Below, in pieces: positions 62,838 through 64,000 of a stretch of DNA of 64,000 nt. The stretch's first letter is position 1; each line of letters opens with the position of its first letter. Source of the stretch: Pycnococcus provasolii (lineage: Eukaryota; Chlorophyta; Pseudoscourfieldiophyceae; Pseudoscourfieldiales); the NCBI GenBank assembly GCA_049487715.1, contig CP150548.1:1054001-1118000 (forward strand), written 5' to 3'. Made by a program: the position numbers and the translations under genes. The notes under the pieces are model-generated. The model did no database searches. It was not told where the DNA came from and was given only the letters and a program-made list of their open reading frames with translations.

Positions 62838-63446
62838 CTAGACCTGTACAGCATCCTGAGACGACGGCTGTGCGATTTGTTCCAGCGACGGCGGCGGCAG
62901 CGGCACACCAGCGGCGTGCGTTGCGACCATCTTGCTAGCGTATGCGATTGAGGCGAGGTACTCGTTAGGAATGGGTACTGTGTCGTCGAAATTCAATTGA
63001 GACGGATCCTTGCCCAAGTCGCGCCAAGCGCGATCGCGCATGAACGCTGCCTCTTTGGCATCAGTGGATTGCCCGACGTAAATATCCTTCTTGTTGTGCC
63101 AAATACGTGCTTGAAACACACGATTCTTTTGGCTCAAAGAGACACCGCGGTATCCGGGTGATGATGCTGCAGTCGGCGCTGCAATCGCAGGAGACGACGG
63201 CTGTGCGGATTGTTCCAGCGGCGGCGGCGGCGGCGGCGGCACACTAGCGGCACGCGATGCGACCCTCTTGCTCGCTTTAGCCACCGAGGCGAGGTACACG
63301 ACGTCGTCCTTCATCATCTTGTTGGTCATGTCGTCCAATGTGCCAGCAGTGCGCTTGAGTGATGGAACAGTGGGAAATGGAGGGAGGACCGCCTCATCAT
63401 TAGCATGATTAGCATGATTAGCAGTAGGGCGAGCGTCGTGCGACAT
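62838..63446 (-). CDS. AP2/ERF-domain transcription factor
   Basis: 202 residues from the ATG at 63446 (an in-frame ATG at 63575 would add 43). One AP2 domain at about residues 90-147: PGYRGVSLSQKNRVFQARIW, then NKKDIYVGQSTDAKEAAFMR DRAWRDLG and LNFDD, with the YRGV and AA-DRA-- landmarks. The domain is flanked by two copies of one segment: YLASVAKASKRVASRAASVP with LEQSAQPSS before it and YLASIAYASKMVATHAAGVP with LEQIAQPSS after it, an internal duplication. AP2 factors bind GC-rich promoter boxes. Single-AP2 layout, no B3 domain. Confidence 0.8.
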   Translation of the reverse strand: MSHDARPTANHANHANDEAVLPPFPTVPSLKRTAGTLDDMTNKMMKDDVVYLASVAKASKRVASRAASVPPPPPPPLEQSAQPSSPAIAAPTAASSPGYRGVSLSQKNRVFQARIWHNKKDIYVGQSTDAKEAAFMRDRAWRDLGKDPSQLNFDDTVPIPNEYLASIAYASKMVATHAAGVPLPPPSLEQIAQPSSQDAVQV

Positions 63447-63575
63447 GATGATGGGCGACACAAGACGAAAGCAGGCACAGGCGCGGACTGAGGCGCGTTC
63501 GAAGCAATTATGAATCGCAGGGTGCGCCCGGCGACGACAGGCGTCGGCTTCAGTTTTGAAATCGGGGTCACACAC

Positions 63576-63593
63576 TAGCCCTAGCCCTAACCC
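63576..63593 (+). promoter_or_regulatory. Telomere-like CCCTAG/CCCTAA motif upstream of the AP2 gene
   Basis: GCCCTAGCCCTAACCC, two to three units with one variant base, about 130 bases upstream of the AP2 gene's start (63446) on the - strand side. Confidence 0.5.
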
Positions 63594-63735
63594 AGGGGGA
63601 AAGAATGCTTTATTGGTACAGCAACAACGTCGTCTTCAACACTTGTCTTCGACGCCAAAGCAAAAGCAACTTGTTTACAAGAATCAATATTGTACTTACA
63701 CTGTAACGTAAGCACTACCACGATAGGTATGTAGT

Positions 63736-64000
63736 CTACTCGACAGTGACGCGCAGTCTCACAGGCGCGGCGAGAGCCTTGTCGTTCAGCATCAGCGTGA
63801 CGGTGCGGCGTTCGCACTCCATATCCGCCTCGGCAAATAGCAGCTCGCGCAGGCTTTTGGACAGGTTCGCGCGCGTGAGCGGCTCCAGAGGTCCGTGCGC
63901 CATATACAGGTTCGACGATCCGTGGCTTATGCTTGGGCTCGTCACCTTGCCTCGAAGGTCCGTCGGCAGCGCACCGTCTCCGCCGGAATCGCTCGTGAGA
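63736..64000 (-). CDS. UBA3: NEDD8-activating enzyme E1 catalytic subunit UBA3, C-terminal end only
   Basis: The last 87 residues of a gene that continues past the window edge. LRGKVTSPSISHGSSNLYMA, then LEPLTRANLSKSLRELLFAE, match the ubiquitin-fold E2-binding domain at the end of UBA3/ECR1 ('sP-i', 'LYmq', 'TR-NLsK-L-EL'), which recruits UBC12. UBA3 with AXR1/APPBP1 charges NEDD8 for cullin activation. The adenylation and Cys domains lie outside. The frame is open to base 64000. Confidence 0.75.
   Translation of the reverse strand, partial: LTSDSGGDGALPTDLRGKVTSPSISHGSSNLYMAHGPLEPLTRANLSKSLRELLFAEADMECERRTVTLMLNDKALAAPVRLRVTVE

Overview
This 64 kb window is nuclear DNA of a eukaryote with a compact, GC-rich genome and few introns. 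The gene set fits a small alga, most simply a prasinophyte-grade green alga: an AP2/ERF transcription factor, a bestrophin-like anion channel, a plant-type RKP/KPC1 ubiquitin ligase, a Furry/PAG1 homolog, OS-9, a GPKOW-type G-patch protein and a short mitochondrial STMP1-type peptide. Another picoalgal lineage is possible. Two spliceosomal introns can be placed (299 nt and 170 nt). Genes alternate strands with short gaps, often sharing divergent promoters, and several promoters carry two to four copies of CCCTAA.

Layout. 1-12.4 kb: 5' part of a gamma-glutamyltransferase gene (-), TMEM230 (+), a coiled-coil protein (+), a small two-helix membrane protein (-), a helicase relic, a large DDB1/CPSF-A superfamily protein (-), STMP1 (+), a PP2A leucine carboxyl methyltransferase (-) and a piggyBac-like transposase fragment (-). 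12.4-19.4 kb is an accessory island: a retrotransposon relic, then a secreted protein with 29 leucine-rich units and a trypsin-like domain, flanked by two 460-bp direct repeats; the right repeat abuts a 752-bp AT-rich element with perfect 53-bp inverted ends.

19.4-40.2 kb: a bestrophin-like channel (+), an NRPS-like enzyme fused to an S15/CocE-type hydrolase (-), a Rubicon-homology protein (-) and a 2,931-residue Furry homolog (-). 40.2-48.2 kb: an unknown gene inside inverted repeats, an exostosin-like glycosyltransferase (+), an MFS transporter (-), a repeat-rich unknown protein (+), a perfect 4 x 183 bp array and other short duplications. 48.2-64 kb is dense housekeeping: a SPRY plus U-box ubiquitin ligase (+), OS-9-like lectin (-), M14 carboxypeptidase (+), MDP-1 phosphatase (-), GH28 pectinase-like enzyme (+), GPKOW/Spp2 (+), TsaE (-), AP2 factor (-) and the 3' end of UBA3 (-).

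Four conserved genes (GGT, LCMT, the glycosyltransferase, TsaE) each need a single-base shift to read through, three of them at runs of G/C. The simplest reading is homopolymer-length error in the assembly rather than four pseudogenes. The observations most worth following are the RKP-type ligase ending in a U-box instead of a RING, the NRPS-hydrolase fusion, the LRR-trypsin gene between direct repeats with its catalytic-serine motif split by 18 nt, and the telomere-like promoter motif.
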